From Blastococcus sp. CCUG 61487 (GTDB taxonomy: Bacteria > Actinomycetota > Actinomycetes > Mycobacteriales > Geodermatophilaceae): DNA of 41,305 bases. Positions 23,214 to 31,860 of this stretch are shown here, one piece after another. The DNA lies in contig NZ_LWUA01000101.1 in NCBI RefSeq assembly GCF_005222955.1, forward strand, positions 1-41,305, read 5' to 3'. The notes under the pieces are model-generated. The model was not told where the DNA came from. It worked only from the letters and a program-made list of their open reading frames with translations, and searched no databases. The translations under genes were made by a program, and so were the position numbers. The stretch's first letter is position 1. Each line of letters begins with the position of its first letter.

Positions 23214-24395
23214 TTAATCACGGGGGTCGTCCGGGTCGAGTCCGAGGAGCGGGAAGCTGGCCGTGCGGGTGCGGAGGATGGCCCGGTCCACCCGGGAGCC
23301 GCTGAGACTGTCCCAGCGCGAGAAGCCGGTGTACCCGCCCTCGGTCATGTGCGTCGGAGGGCGGGCGCGCAAACCCCGGGCGGCGACGTCGTCCCGCCAC
23401 GACTGCGGGATCTCCGTCGCCGGGTCCAGCGGGGCGCCGGCCACCTCCGCGAGCAGGTGCGTCCAGGCGCGGGGCACCGCCCGGACGAGCCCGTAGCCGC
23501 CTCCGCCGAGGGCGATCCAGCGTCCGTCGCAGATCTCGTGCGCCAGCTCGTGCATCGCCCGGTAGCTCGCCCGCTGGCCGTCGACGGTGAGCGACAGGTC
23601 GGCCAGCGGATCCTCGTGGTGGGAGTCGCAGCCGCACTGGGTGACCAGGATCTGCGGCGCGAAGGCACGCAGCACGCTGGGGACGACGGCGTCGAACGCG
23701 CGCAGCCACCCTGAGTCGTCGGTGCCGTTGGGCAGCGACAGGTTGACCGCGCTGCCCGAGGCCTTCTCCGGGTCCCCGGTCTCCTCGGCGAAGCCGGTGC
23801 CCGGCCAGAGGGTCAGCGGCGTCTGGTGGATGCTCACGGTGAGCACCCGGGGGTCGTCGTAGAAGGCCGCCTGCACGCCGTCACCGTGGTGGACGTCGAG
23901 GTCGACGTAGGCGATCCGCTCGTACCCCTGCCCCAGCAGCCAGGCGATGGCCACCGCGGCGTCGTTGAACACGCAGAAGCCCGAGGCCGCGTCGCGCATC
24001 GCGTGGTGCAGGCCGCCGGAGATGTTGACCGCGTGCTGGGCGGCGCCGGTGTGCACCTGCTCGGCGGCGAGCACGCTGCCGCCGGTGATCAGCGCCGCGG
24101 CGTCGTACATGTCCGGGAAGATCGGGTTGTCCGACGTGCCGAGCCCGTAGCCCACGGTGGGGTCGGAGGGGGCCCGGCGCACCGCCTCGAGGAACGCGGG
24201 GTCGTGCACCAGGGTGAGCAGCTCTTCGTCGGCGGGCGTGGGGCGGAGCACGCGGATCCGGTCGCCGGACAGCACGCCGAGCTGGTCGGCCAGCCGCATC
24301 GTGAGGTCGAGCCGCACCGGGTGCAGCGGGTGCTCGCCGCCCATGGTGTAGCTGAGCAGAGCCTCGTCCCAGACGACGGCGACCGAGTCGCTCAC
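23214..24395 (-). CDS. acuC: AcuC-type histone deacetylase-superfamily protein deacetylase
   Basis: A 393-residue zinc-dependent deacetylase of the HDAC superfamily, AcuC branch. The active-site pair His130/His131 lies in SGGLHHAMRDA. The zinc ligands are Asp167 and His169 in VDLDVHHGDGV and Asp257 in QCGCDSHHEDPLADL. A Tyr in GGGGYGLVRAVPRAW completes the site. AcuC removes acetyl groups from lysines, classically from acetyl-CoA synthetase. The GTG at 24395 has GAGGAGG about 4 bases upstream. The next gene on the strand, 66 bases downstream, is a Pat-like acetyltransferase, so the two probably form an opposing pair. The gene is divergent from ideR. Confidence 0.92.
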   Translation of the reverse strand: MSDSVAVVWDEALLSYTMGGEHPLHPVRLDLTMRLADQLGVLSGDRIRVLRPTPADEELLTLVHDPAFLEAVRRAPSDPTVGYGLGTSDNPIFPDMYDAAALITGGSVLAAEQVHTGAAQHAVNISGGLHHAMRDAASGFCVFNDAAVAIAWLLGQGYERIAYVDLDVHHGDGVQAAFYDDPRVLTVSIHQTPLTLWPGTGFAEETGDPEKASGSAVNLSLPNGTDDSGWLRAFDAVVPSVLRAFAPQILVTQCGCDSHHEDPLADLSLTVDGQRASYRAMHELAHEICDGRWIALGGGGYGLVRAVPRAWTHLLAEVAGAPLDPATEIPQSWRDDVAARGLRARPPTHMTEGGYTGFSRWDSLSGSRVDRAILRTRTASFPLLGLDPDDPRD

Positions 24396-24536
24396 CGCAC
24401 CTCCTCGTGCCGGACCCGGCGGCGTGAACGCGGTTCGCGCACGGGCCGCCCGACGGGAGCGACGCTACCGGCGTGAGTGGCGGCACGTCCTCCTGACCGG
24501 GGCTGCGCGTCCCCCTGGAGGGCGCTCGCAGCCCCG

Positions 24537-24563
24537 TAGACTGGCCGGCAACACGGAGGAGGA
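24537..24563 (+). promoter_or_regulatory. ideR -10 element and ribosome site
   Basis: TAGACT (24537-24542) fits the TANNNT -10 and is followed by the strong repeated purine site GGAGGAGGA (24555-24563), 4 bases before the GTG at 24568. Unlike several neighbours this gene therefore has a real leader of roughly 20 bases. No clear -35 is seen. Confidence 0.6.
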
Positions 24564-24567
24564 CTGC

Positions 24568-25293
24568 GTGAACGACCTGATCGACACCACGGAGATGTAC
24601 CTCCGCACCATCTTCGAGCTCGAGGAGGAGGGCATCGTCCCTCTGCGAGCCCGGATCGCGGAGCGGCTCCACCAGAGCGGCCCCACGGTGAGCCAGACGG
24701 TGGCTCGCATGGAACGCGACGGTCTGCTGACCGTCGAGGGCGACCGCCATCTGCAGCTGTCCGAGGAGGGGCGGCTGCTGGCCACGGCGGTCATGCGCAA
24801 GCACCGGCTGGCCGAGTGCCTGCTGGTCGACGTGATCGGCCTGGACTACGCCGACGTCCACGAGGAGGCGTGCCGCTGGGAGCACGTGATGAGCGAGGCC
24901 GTGGAGCGCCGCCTGCTCTCGCTGCTGGGCAACCCCACGGTCTCCCCCTTCGGCAACCCGATCCCGGGGCTGGACCTGCTGCGCGGCGAGGAGCCGGTGG
25001 GCGGCGAGACCTCCGCGGTCCTGGACGCGCTCACCCTGCTGTCCACGACCGCGACCCCAGAGGGGCGGCCGGTCGTGATCCGGCAGATCAGCGAGCAGCT
25101 GCAGGAGAACACCGAGCTGCTGCGGGCCCTGGCCGAGCAGGGGGTGCGGCCGGGAGTCACGAAGCAGGCGCGGCTGGCCGAGGGCTCGGTGAGCCTGGAC
25201 GGTTACGTGCTGCCGATGGGCGTGGCCCAGCACATGTTCGTCAGCGCCGTCGACGAGGAGCTCACCCCGCTCGAGGCAGCGCCCCTGCTCTGA
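24568..25293 (+). CDS. ideR: iron-dependent transcriptional regulator IdeR/DtxR
   Basis: A 241-residue Fe2+-activated repressor of iron uptake genes. All metal ligands known from DtxR/IdeR fall at their usual numbers from the GTG at 24568: Met10, Cys102, Glu105 and His106 for one site; His79, Glu83 and His98 for the other. The winged helix has the recognition segment HQSGPTVSQTVARMERDGLL, and NPIPGL lies after the dimerisation domain. A C-terminal SH3-like domain completes the usual length. The perfect ligand register confirms the start. It is divergent from acuC and ends 30 bases before a strong hairpin. Confidence 0.96.
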   Translation: MNDLIDTTEMYLRTIFELEEEGIVPLRARIAERLHQSGPTVSQTVARMERDGLLTVEGDRHLQLSEEGRLLATAVMRKHRLAECLLVDVIGLDYADVHEEACRWEHVMSEAVERRLLSLLGNPTVSPFGNPIPGLDLLRGEEPVGGETSAVLDALTLLSTTATPEGRPVVIRQISEQLQENTELLRALAEQGVRPGVTKQARLAEGSVSLDGYVLPMGVAQHMFVSAVDEELTPLEAAPLL

Positions 25294-25322
25294 GGCGCCG
25301 GCCCGGGGTGGCCGATCGGAGC

Positions 25323-25364
25323 GCGGCGGGGACCGTCTCACTACGGTGAGGCGGTCCCCGCCGC
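25323..25364 (+). terminator. strong terminator after ideR
   Basis: A 19-bp stem (25323-25341 with 25346-25364) with one G-T pair and a 4-base loop TACG, beginning 30 bases after the ideR stop and ending 19 bases before the peptidase start. The downstream gene may need its own promoter or depend on readthrough. Confidence 0.8.
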
Positions 25365-25382
25365 CGCTGAGAGAGGGCCCCG

Positions 25383-27467
25383 GTGAGCTCCTCCGCCCCG
25401 TCGTCCGCCGAACCGTCCCCCGAGTCGCCCGCCGAGCAGGTGCCCTCGCCCTTCCACCGGCTGAGCGACTTCGTCGCCCTGCCGCGGATCGGTGCGCTGG
25501 CGCTGTCCCCCGACGGCTCGCGCCTGGCCGTCACCGTGGCCACGCTGGACCCCGCGAGGAAGAAGTGGCGGACCGCCCTCTGGGAGGTCGACCCCGCCGG
25601 CGAGCGTCCGGCCCGCCGGCTGACCCGCAGCGCGCCGGGTGAGTCCTCTCCGGTCTGGGCTCCGGACGGCTCGCTGCTGTTCACCTCGGCCCGCCCGGAT
25701 CCGTCGGCCGCGCAGGAGGGCGAGCCCAAGCCCGGGCTCTGGAGCCTGCCACCCGGCGGCGAGGCCCGGATGGTGCTCGCCCGCCCCGGCGGCGTCGCGG
25801 CGGTGGCCGTCGCGGCCGACACCGGTGACGTCGTCGTCGCCTCGCCCACCCAGCCGGGAGGCGCGGAGACCGAGGCGGACGAGGAGCGCCGGAAGCGGCG
25901 CGCCGACGCCGGCGTGACGGCGATCCTCCACGAGACCTATCCCATCCGGTACTGGGACCACGACCTGGGCCCGGCCGCGCCGCACCTGTTCTGGGCCGGC
26001 CGGCTGCCGACGGAGGAGGTCGCTGACGGCGAGCCGCCGGCGTTGCGCGACCTGACCCCCGACGCCCTCCCGCCGCACGGGTCGGGAACCGAGTTCGCGC
26101 TGTCGCCGGACGGCCGGTTGCTGGTCCGCTCCGAGGAGGTGCCCGACGGCCCCGCCGGGCACCGCAACCGGGTGGTGCTGACCGCCACCGACGACGGCGA
26201 CACCCGGGTGCTCGTCGACGACCCGCTCGCCGACGTCTACGGCGCCCGTTTCTCCCCCGACGGCCGCTGGGTGGTCTGCGTGCGGGAGTCGCTGTCCAGC
26301 TACGCCGAGCCACCGGACTACACCCTGCTCGTCGTCGACGTGGACAGCGGCGCGGCGCGCGACCTGACCCCCGACTTCGACCGCTGGCCGAGCGCTCCGC
26401 AGTTCAGCGCCGACGGGGCGGCCGTCTACTTCCTGGCCGACGACGACGGGCGGCACGCCGTGTTCCGCGTGGACCTCGCCGGCGGGGACCCGGTGCGGCT
26501 GACCGCCGACGGCGCGTACAGCAACCTGCAGGTCGCCCGCGACGGGAGCGCCCTCTACGCGCTGCGCTCGGCCTACGACTCCCCCGACGTGCCGGTGCGG
26601 CTCGATCCGCGGACGCCGCTGCAGGACCCCGACGTGCTGCCGAACCCGGCCACCCTCGACTCGCTGCCCGGCACGCTGACCGAGCTGCGGACGACGGCCG
26701 AGGACGGCGCCGAGGTGCAGTCGTGGCTCGTGCTGCCCGAGGGCGCCTCCGCCGACTCCCCCGCTCCCCTGGTGCTGTGGATCCACGGCGGGCCGCTGAT
26801 GAGCTGGAACTCGTGGTCGTGGCGGTGGTGCCCCTGGGTGCTGGCCGCCCAGGGCTACGCGGTGCTGCTGCCCAACCCGGCGCTGTCGCAGGGCTTCGGC
26901 CAGGACTTCGTGCGCCGCGGGTGGGGCGAGTGGGGAGCCGCGCCCTACACCGACCTCATGGCCGCCGTGGACGCCGCCGAGCGACGCCCGGACATCGACG
27001 CCTCGCGCACCGCGGCGATGGGTGGCTCGTTCGGCGGCTACATGGCCAACTGGATCGCCACGCAGACCGACCGTTTCCGGGCGATCGTCAGCCACGCCGG
27101 CCTGTGGCACCTGGACTCCTTCACCGGGACCACCGACGCGGCCTACTTCTGGGAGCGCGAGTGGGGCGACCCGCTCGCCGAGCCCAAGCGCTACGAGCAG
27201 TACTCGCCGCACCGGTTCGCGGACGCCATCCGAACGCCGATGCTGGTCATCCACGGCGACAAGGACTACCGCGTGCCGGTGGGCGAGGCGCTGCGGCTCT
27301 GGTACGACCTGCAGAAGCGCGGCGTGCCCTCGAAGTTTCTCTACTTCCCCGACGAGAACCACTGGGTGCTGACGCCGGGCAACTCGATGGTCTGGTACGA
27401 GACGGTGCTCGCGTTCCTCGCCGAGCAGGTCCTGGACCGGGAGTGGCAGCGGCCCGAGCTGCTCTGA
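25383..27467 (+). CDS. S9 family prolyl oligopeptidase-like serine peptidase
   Basis: A 694-residue peptidase with a seven-bladed beta-propeller (about residues 25-420; repeated SPDG motifs) and a C-terminal alpha/beta-hydrolase domain. The catalytic triad is Ser549 in GGSFGGYM, Asp628 in HGDKDYRVP and His660 in DENHW. The oxyanion block is WIHGGPLMSW. No signal peptide is present, so it probably acts in the cytoplasm on oligopeptides, in the manner of acylaminoacyl peptidases or dipeptidyl peptidases. The GTG at 25383 has a GAGAGG about 8 bases upstream, overlapping the end of the ideR terminator region. The stop codon lies inside a 15-base tandem repeat. Confidence 0.92.
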   Translation: MSSSAPSSAEPSPESPAEQVPSPFHRLSDFVALPRIGALALSPDGSRLAVTVATLDPARKKWRTALWEVDPAGERPARRLTRSAPGESSPVWAPDGSLLFTSARPDPSAAQEGEPKPGLWSLPPGGEARMVLARPGGVAAVAVAADTGDVVVASPTQPGGAETEADEERRKRRADAGVTAILHETYPIRYWDHDLGPAAPHLFWAGRLPTEEVADGEPPALRDLTPDALPPHGSGTEFALSPDGRLLVRSEEVPDGPAGHRNRVVLTATDDGDTRVLVDDPLADVYGARFSPDGRWVVCVRESLSSYAEPPDYTLLVVDVDSGAARDLTPDFDRWPSAPQFSADGAAVYFLADDDGRHAVFRVDLAGGDPVRLTADGAYSNLQVARDGSALYALRSAYDSPDVPVRLDPRTPLQDPDVLPNPATLDSLPGTLTELRTTAEDGAEVQSWLVLPEGASADSPAPLVLWIHGGPLMSWNSWSWRWCPWVLAAQGYAVLLPNPALSQGFGQDFVRRGWGEWGAAPYTDLMAAVDAAERRPDIDASRTAAMGGSFGGYMANWIATQTDRFRAIVSHAGLWHLDSFTGTTDAAYFWEREWGDPLAEPKRYEQYSPHRFADAIRTPMLVIHGDKDYRVPVGEALRLWYDLQKRGVPSKFLYFPDENHWVLTPGNSMVWYETVLAFLAEQVLDREWQRPELL

Positions 27468-27514
27468 CCCGCACTGCCCTGACCCGCACTGCCCTGACCC
27501 GCACTGCCCTGACC
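27465..27514 (+). repeat. 15-base tandem repeat covering the S9 peptidase stop
   Basis: The unit TGACCCGCACTGCCC occurs three times perfectly (27465, 27480, 27495) with a 5-base remnant at 27510. The first TGA is the peptidase stop, and each further copy adds another in-frame TGA. The following GACC/GGTC bases could form a small hairpin between the convergent genes. Confidence 0.85.
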
Positions 27515-27526
27515 TCGACGGTCGGG

Positions 27527-28582
27527 TCACCACCGGCCGAGGTCCGGCTCCCGGCCGGCCTCGGCGAGCAGGGACTCGACGAGAAAGGCGCGCAGCCGGC
27601 TCGGCGGGACGCAGGCCGTCAGCGCGTCGGCGAGCACCCCGGCGAGGTGGTAGCCGGGATCGCCGGCCAGCGCACGGTCCAGCGCGATGTTGGCCATGGC
27701 CCCGTCACCGCGCAGCCAGGCGGTGACCGCGAGCAGGGTGGCGGGCGCGGCGTCCAGCGGTGCCGGCGCGCGGCGGACGCACTCGGTCCACAACGCCTCG
27801 GCCGCCGGGGCCTCGGCGCCGAGGCACAGCCGCAGCGCCCGGTCGCGGACCGGCACGTCGCTCAGGCTGCACACGATCCGGGCCAGCTCGTCGTCGTCGA
27901 GCCGTTCGCGCACCGGCCCCGGCCGGAAGCGCCGGACCGCCCGCAGGATCCGCTCGTCGGCCGCCGGCCCGGTGCGTTCGTGCGGTCGGGCGGCGAACTC
28001 CGCCATGATCCGCGCGCAGGCCTGCTCGGCCGCGGCGCGGGCGACCGGCAGGGACGGGGTCAGCCGCTGCTCCAGCTCCGCCCGGTCCGCGGCGACCACC
28101 ATGCCGGCGGCGACCGAAGCGGCCGCGATCGCGCCGGTCCCGCCCGGCAGTGCGGTGCCGGCCCCCGGAGCGCAGCACGGCTGGGCGCAGTCGAAGTCCC
28201 ACCACCGGCCGCCGCGCGCCAGCAACGCCTGCTCCAGCGACAGGCCGACGTCGTCGAGGGCGAGCACCACGTCGTGCACCAGCTCCCGGTGCGGGAGACC
28301 GACCCCCGACCATCCCGGCTCGTCCGGGTCCTCCGAGACGACCACCGCCAGCGCTCGCTGCGCGCCGTCGGTGGCCAGGCGCCGGGCGAGTGACGCCGCG
28401 AGCTCGCGGCCGTGGCCCGCGGGCGGGAGATCGGCCCGCGCGGTCAGCCCGACCCGACGGCCGGACTCCCCTCCGAGGGCGATGAGGACGACCGACTCGC
28501 GCGGCCGGTAGCCCAGCAGGTGCGGCAGCCCGGCGACGAGGTCACCGGGGTCGTCGATGCGGACGGTGGGTCTGGTCTCCAT
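27527..28582 (-). CDS. DUF4192 domain-containing protein
   Basis: A 351-residue actinobacterial protein of unknown function. The N-terminus carries the family signature (IDDPGDLVAGLPHLLGYRPRESVVLIAL). The WWDFDCAQPCCAPGAGTAL segment holds three Cys residues and is conserved in the family. The C-terminal half is Ala/Arg/Leu-rich and helical (LLAVTAWLRGDGAMANIALDRALAGDPGYHLAGVLADAL). No membrane segments are seen. The ATG at 28582 gives the expected N-terminus METRPTVRI; no ribosome site is evident. It converges on the S9 peptidase gene. Confidence 0.85.
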   Translation of the reverse strand: METRPTVRIDDPGDLVAGLPHLLGYRPRESVVLIALGGESGRRVGLTARADLPPAGHGRELAASLARRLATDGAQRALAVVVSEDPDEPGWSGVGLPHRELVHDVVLALDDVGLSLEQALLARGGRWWDFDCAQPCCAPGAGTALPGGTGAIAAASVAAGMVVAADRAELEQRLTPSLPVARAAAEQACARIMAEFAARPHERTGPAADERILRAVRRFRPGPVRERLDDDELARIVCSLSDVPVRDRALRLCLGAEAPAAEALWTECVRRAPAPLDAAPATLLAVTAWLRGDGAMANIALDRALAGDPGYHLAGVLADALTACVPPSRLRAFLVESLLAEAGREPDLGRW

Positions 28583-28662
28583 GGGCGTCGACGCTGCCCG
28601 TCGGGCACCGCCGCCGGACCCCGCCGACGGGATCTGTGGAGCCACCCACGCCTGTGGACGGC

Positions 28663-29421
28663 CTAGTCGAACGCGGCGGCCTGCGCCTGGTAGGCCTGCT
28701 CGAGCAGCGCCGCGAACGCCGCGAGGTCCAGCTCGACGCCGGCACCGGTCGGGTCGACCGAGAGCGTCGTGAGGATGACCAGCCGGTCGCCGTCCTGCAC
28801 CGCGCCCACGAGCGCCGGCACCGACACCGACGTCCCGTCGGGCAGCCCGACGAGGGTCGTGTAGAGCAGGGCGGCGGAGCCGTCGCCGAGGTCGCCGACC
28901 GGCACCTCCTCGAACGTCACGGTCGCCTCCCCGATCTCCGGGGAGCTCACCTGCGCCTGCGGGCACCGCTCGACGGCCCCGGCCAGCTGGTCGATCGCTC
29001 CCTCGACCGGGCCGCCGCGGGTCAGCATCTCGACGGTGACGGTCGTGCCCTCCGTGGCGCTGACGGCAGCGACGTCGTCGAAGTCCGCCAGGTCCGGCTG
29101 GGTGCCCTCGACGGCGCCCGAGCAGGACTCGGGCGTGATCTGGACGTCGTCCAGCTCCGCGGCGATGCCGGCGCCGGCCTCGAGGTCCTCGGGCGACACC
29201 GCGGCCACCACGGCGTCGGGCCCGAAGTCGTCGGCCGTGAGCAGCCCCGAGGCGAGGTCGGGCTCGGCCTGCTCCGAGGCTGTCGCCTCCTTCGCGCCGG
29301 CGTCGGCACCCGTGTCCGCGTCGCCGTCGTCACCCCCGCCGCACGCGGTGAGGACGGCGGCGCAGGCCACGCCGGCGGCGAGCAGCCGCACGCGGCCGAA
29401 CGGGCGGGGTGTCGTCGACAT
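28663..29421 (-). CDS. putative lipoprotein of unknown function
   Basis: A 252-residue secreted lipoprotein: a basic N-region and a hydrophobic segment lead to the lipobox LTAC with Cys27, followed by a Gly/Asp/Ala-rich linker. The mature domain (about residues 50-250) has two other Cys (CSGAV, RCPQAQ) that may form a disulfide. The layout resembles mycobacterial PknH-sensor-like lipoproteins, but I cannot confirm the family. The ATG at 29421 has no Shine-Dalgarno but has TACCGT 6 bases upstream, so the mRNA is probably leaderless. Confidence 0.8.
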   Translation of the reverse strand: MSTTPRPFGRVRLLAAGVACAAVLTACGGGDDGDADTGADAGAKEATASEQAEPDLASGLLTADDFGPDAVVAAVSPEDLEAGAGIAAELDDVQITPESCSGAVEGTQPDLADFDDVAAVSATEGTTVTVEMLTRGGPVEGAIDQLAGAVERCPQAQVSSPEIGEATVTFEEVPVGDLGDGSAALLYTTLVGLPDGTSVSVPALVGAVQDGDRLVILTTLSVDPTGAGVELDLAAFAALLEQAYQAQAAAFD

Positions 29422-29427
29422 GGGACG

Positions 29428-29433
29428 ACGGTA
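29428..29433 (-). promoter_or_regulatory. -10 (TACCGT) of the lipoprotein gene, leaderless
   Basis: On the minus strand TACCGT ends exactly 6 bases before the ATG at 29421, the same hexamer and spacing as at the ArsR-ArsC gene. It lies in the 25-base gap after the Dabb gene stop. Confidence 0.5.
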
Positions 29434-29446
29434 TCCGCCGGGCCGA

Positions 29447-29740
29447 TCAGGTCCGGTACTGGACGGCGGCGCGCGAGGCGAGGATCGGGCGCACGTGCTC
29501 GGCGAGCACCGCGAGGTGGTCGGGGTGCTGGGCGTACCGGCGGAAGGCCTCGACGTCGGGGAAGTCGGCGATCAGCACCGCGTCCGCGTTGCCGTCGGTG
29601 AGCCCCGCGTCCTCCTCGACGACCAGCGAGGTCATCCCGCCCACCGCCTGCCGCAGGTTCCGGAGGGCGGCGACGGTGGTGCCGCGCCGCTGCGCGTCCG
29701 CCTCCGGGGACCACGTGAACGTGACGACGTGACGGATCAT
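29447..29740 (-). CDS. Dabb (stress-responsive alpha-beta barrel) domain protein
   Basis: A 97-residue protein that begins MIRHVVTFTWSPEA and contains DAVLIADFPDVEAFRRYAQHPDHLAVLAEHVRPIL, the two halves of a Dabb ferredoxin-like fold. Members are small dimeric barrels of mostly unknown function, some enzymes. The ATG at 29740 is picked for the typical N-terminus; a CAGGG lies about 10 bases upstream. It precedes the lipoprotein gene on the same strand by 25 bases and is divergent from the glycan operon. Confidence 0.85.
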   Translation of the reverse strand: MIRHVVTFTWSPEADAQRRGTTVAALRNLRQAVGGMTSLVVEEDAGLTDGNADAVLIADFPDVEAFRRYAQHPDHLAVLAEHVRPILASRAAVQYRT

Positions 29741-29822
29741 GCGGTGCACCCTGCCAGGTGGTGGATGCACCCGGACGGGGGTCGCGGCACGGCTGGTATC
29801 CGGGCACGTCGGGGTGCCTCGT

Positions 29823-29828
29823 TAGAGT
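29823..29828 (+). promoter_or_regulatory. candidate -10 (TAGAGT) of the glycan operon
   Basis: TAGAGT fits TANNNT and lies 8 bases before the ATG at 29837, with no Shine-Dalgarno. This would give a leaderless or nearly leaderless mRNA for the five-gene operon. Confidence 0.45.
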
Positions 29829-29836
29829 TCCCGACC

Positions 29837-31090
29837 ATGGGACGGTCGTTGCGCATCGCACTGCTGTCCTACCGCAGCAAGCCCCACGGCGGCGGCCAGG
29901 GGGTCTACGTCCGGGCGCTCTCGCGCGAACTGGCCGCGCTGGGGCACCGCGTCGAGGTGTTCAGCGGGCAGCCCTACCCGGTCCTGGACGAGGGCGTCGC
30001 CCTCACCCCGCTGCCCAGCCTGGACCTCTACCGGGAGCCCGATCCGTTCCGCATCCCGCGGCCGTCGGAGTTCCGCGACCGGATCGACGTCCTCGAGTAC
30101 GCGACCATGTGCGCGGCCGGCTTCCCCGAGCCGCTCACCTTCACCCTCCGCGCCGCGCGGCACCTCCTCCCCCGCGCCGCCGAGTTCGACGTCGTCCACG
30201 ACAACCAGTCGCTGGGCTACGGGCTGCTGAAGCTCGCCCGAGCGGGGCTGCCGACGGTCGCGACGGTGCACCACCCGATCGCCATCGACCGCGAGCTGGA
30301 GCTCGCCGCGGCGCCGTCGCTGCACCGGAAGCTCACGCTGCGCCGCTGGTACGCGTTCACCCGCATGCAGGCCAAGGTGGTGCGCCGGCTCGACGCGGTC
30401 ACCACGGTGTCGGAGACCTCGCGCACCGACATCGAGAAGTACATGGGGCTCCCCGCGTCCCGCGTGGACCTCATCCCCAACGGCATCGACCCCGCCGTCT
30501 TCGCGCCCCCCGCCGAGGGACGGCAGCGCGACGCGGACTCGATCCTGGCCATCACGAGCGCCGACGTGCCGCTCAAGGGCCTGGTGCACCTGCTGGAGGC
30601 GCTCGCCAAGCTCCGCACCGAGCGGCCGGTGACGCTCACCGTCGTGGGCACCGCGCGTCCCGGGGGCCCCGCCGAGGCCGCCCTGGACCGGCTCGCCCTG
30701 CGCGACGCCGTCCGCTTCACCGGCCCCGTGCCCGAGGAGGAGTTGATCGCGCTGCTCCAGCGGGCGGCGGTCATGGCCATCCCGTCGCTCTACGAGGGCT
30801 TCTCGCTGCCGGCCATCGAGGCCATGGCCTGCGCGACGCCGCTGGTCACCACCGACGCGGGCGCCCTCCCCGAGGTGGTGGGCACCAAGGCCGGGCTGCG
30901 GGTGAAGGCCGGCGACGTCGGGGAGCTCACCGCCGCGCTGAAGCTGGTGCTCGACTCGCCGTCGCTGGGCGAGCAGCTGGGCCGCGCCGGGCGCCGTCGG
31001 GTGCTGGACAACTACACCTGGCGGGCCACCGCCGAGCGCACCGCTGACTGGTACGCGCAGACCCTGGAACGGAAGGGACTCCCTTGCTGA
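29837..31090 (+). CDS. GT-B glycosyltransferase, family 4 type
   Basis: A 417-residue cytoplasmic or membrane-associated glycosyltransferase with retaining GT4 features. The N-terminal domain has SKPHGGGQGVYVRALSRELAALGH, the acceptor-side glycine loop. The C-terminal donor-binding domain has VTTVSETSRTDIEKY, LIPNGID and the EX7E motif in SLYEGFSLPAIEAMA. It would transfer a sugar from a nucleotide donor to an unknown acceptor. It is the first gene of a tightly packed operon; its stop overlaps the methyltransferase start by 7 bases. Confidence 0.9.
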   Translation: MGRSLRIALLSYRSKPHGGGQGVYVRALSRELAALGHRVEVFSGQPYPVLDEGVALTPLPSLDLYREPDPFRIPRPSEFRDRIDVLEYATMCAAGFPEPLTFTLRAARHLLPRAAEFDVVHDNQSLGYGLLKLARAGLPTVATVHHPIAIDRELELAAAPSLHRKLTLRRWYAFTRMQAKVVRRLDAVTTVSETSRTDIEKYMGLPASRVDLIPNGIDPAVFAPPAEGRQRDADSILAITSADVPLKGLVHLLEALAKLRTERPVTLTVVGTARPGGPAEAALDRLALRDAVRFTGPVPEEELIALLQRAAVMAIPSLYEGFSLPAIEAMACATPLVTTDAGALPEVVGTKAGLRVKAGDVGELTAALKLVLDSPSLGEQLGRAGRRRVLDNYTWRATAERTADWYAQTLERKGLPC

Positions 31091-31860
31091 CAGTCGACTA
31101 CGACCTGCTCGACCTGCGGCCGGGGATGCGCGTGCTCGACCTCGGCTGCGGCGAGGGCCGGCACGCCTTCGAGGCCTACCGCCGGGGCGCGGACGTCGTC
31201 GCCGTCGACTGGGGCGTCTCCGAGGTGCAGACGACGAAGCGCTGGCTGGGCGCGATCGCCGAGGAGGGCGAGGCGGGGCTGCGGCCCGACGGCACCCCGG
31301 CCCGCTTCGAGGTGGTGCGCGGTGACCTGCTGCACCTGCCCTTCCCCGACGCCAGCGTCGACCGGGTCATGGCGTCGGAGGTGCTCGAGCACATCCCGGA
31401 CGACGTCACGGCGATGGCCGAGATCTTCCGCGTGCTCAAGCCGGGCGGCCGGATGGTGATGACGGTGCCCCGGTACGGCCCCGAGCGGATCTGCTGGGCG
31501 CTGTCCGACGAATACCACGCCAACGAGGGCGGCCACATCCGCATCTACCGCCGCGGCGTCGTCCGCGAGCGGCTCGCCTCCGTGGGCCTGGTGCCCGGCC
31601 GGACGCACCACGCGCACTCCCTGCACGCGCCGTTCTGGTGGCTGAAGTGCGCGGTCGGCGTGGAGAAGGACAACGCCGCCGTCCGCGCCTACCACCGCCT
31701 GCTGGTGTGGGACCTGATGCACCGACCGTGGCTGACCCGCACCGCCGAGAAGCTGCTGGACCCCGTGTTCGGCAAGAGCTTCGTCATCTACGCGGACAAG
31801 CCGGCCGACGCCGGTGCCCCGACGGCCGACGAGGTGGAGCAGGTCCTTGCCGCCGGCTGA
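31084..31860 (+). CDS. class I SAM-dependent methyltransferase
   Basis: A 258-residue methyltransferase. Motif I is VLDLGCGEGRH (about 18-28), followed by the acidic end of strand 2 in VVAVDWG, and VLEHIPD with EIFRVLKPGGRMVMTVPRYG forms the later motifs. The C-terminal part (HAPFWWLKCAVG) has aromatic residues that may contact a membrane or lipid acceptor. The start is the TTG at 31084, with GGAAGGGA upstream, overlapping the glycosyltransferase gene by 7 bases. It probably methylates a sugar or lipid intermediate of the same pathway; the acceptor is unknown. Confidence 0.88.
   Translation: MLTVDYDLLDLRPGMRVLDLGCGEGRHAFEAYRRGADVVAVDWGVSEVQTTKRWLGAIAEEGEAGLRPDGTPARFEVVRGDLLHLPFPDASVDRVMASEVLEHIPDDVTAMAEIFRVLKPGGRMVMTVPRYGPERICWALSDEYHANEGGHIRIYRRGVVRERLASVGLVPGRTHHAHSLHAPFWWLKCAVGVEKDNAAVRAYHRLLVWDLMHRPWLTRTAEKLLDPVFGKSFVIYADKPADAGAPTADEVEQVLAAG

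Noticed and set aside
24396-24567. IdeR iron box between acuC and ideR
   Set aside because: I found no convincing 19-base palindrome of the TTAGGTTAGGCTAACCTAA type there.
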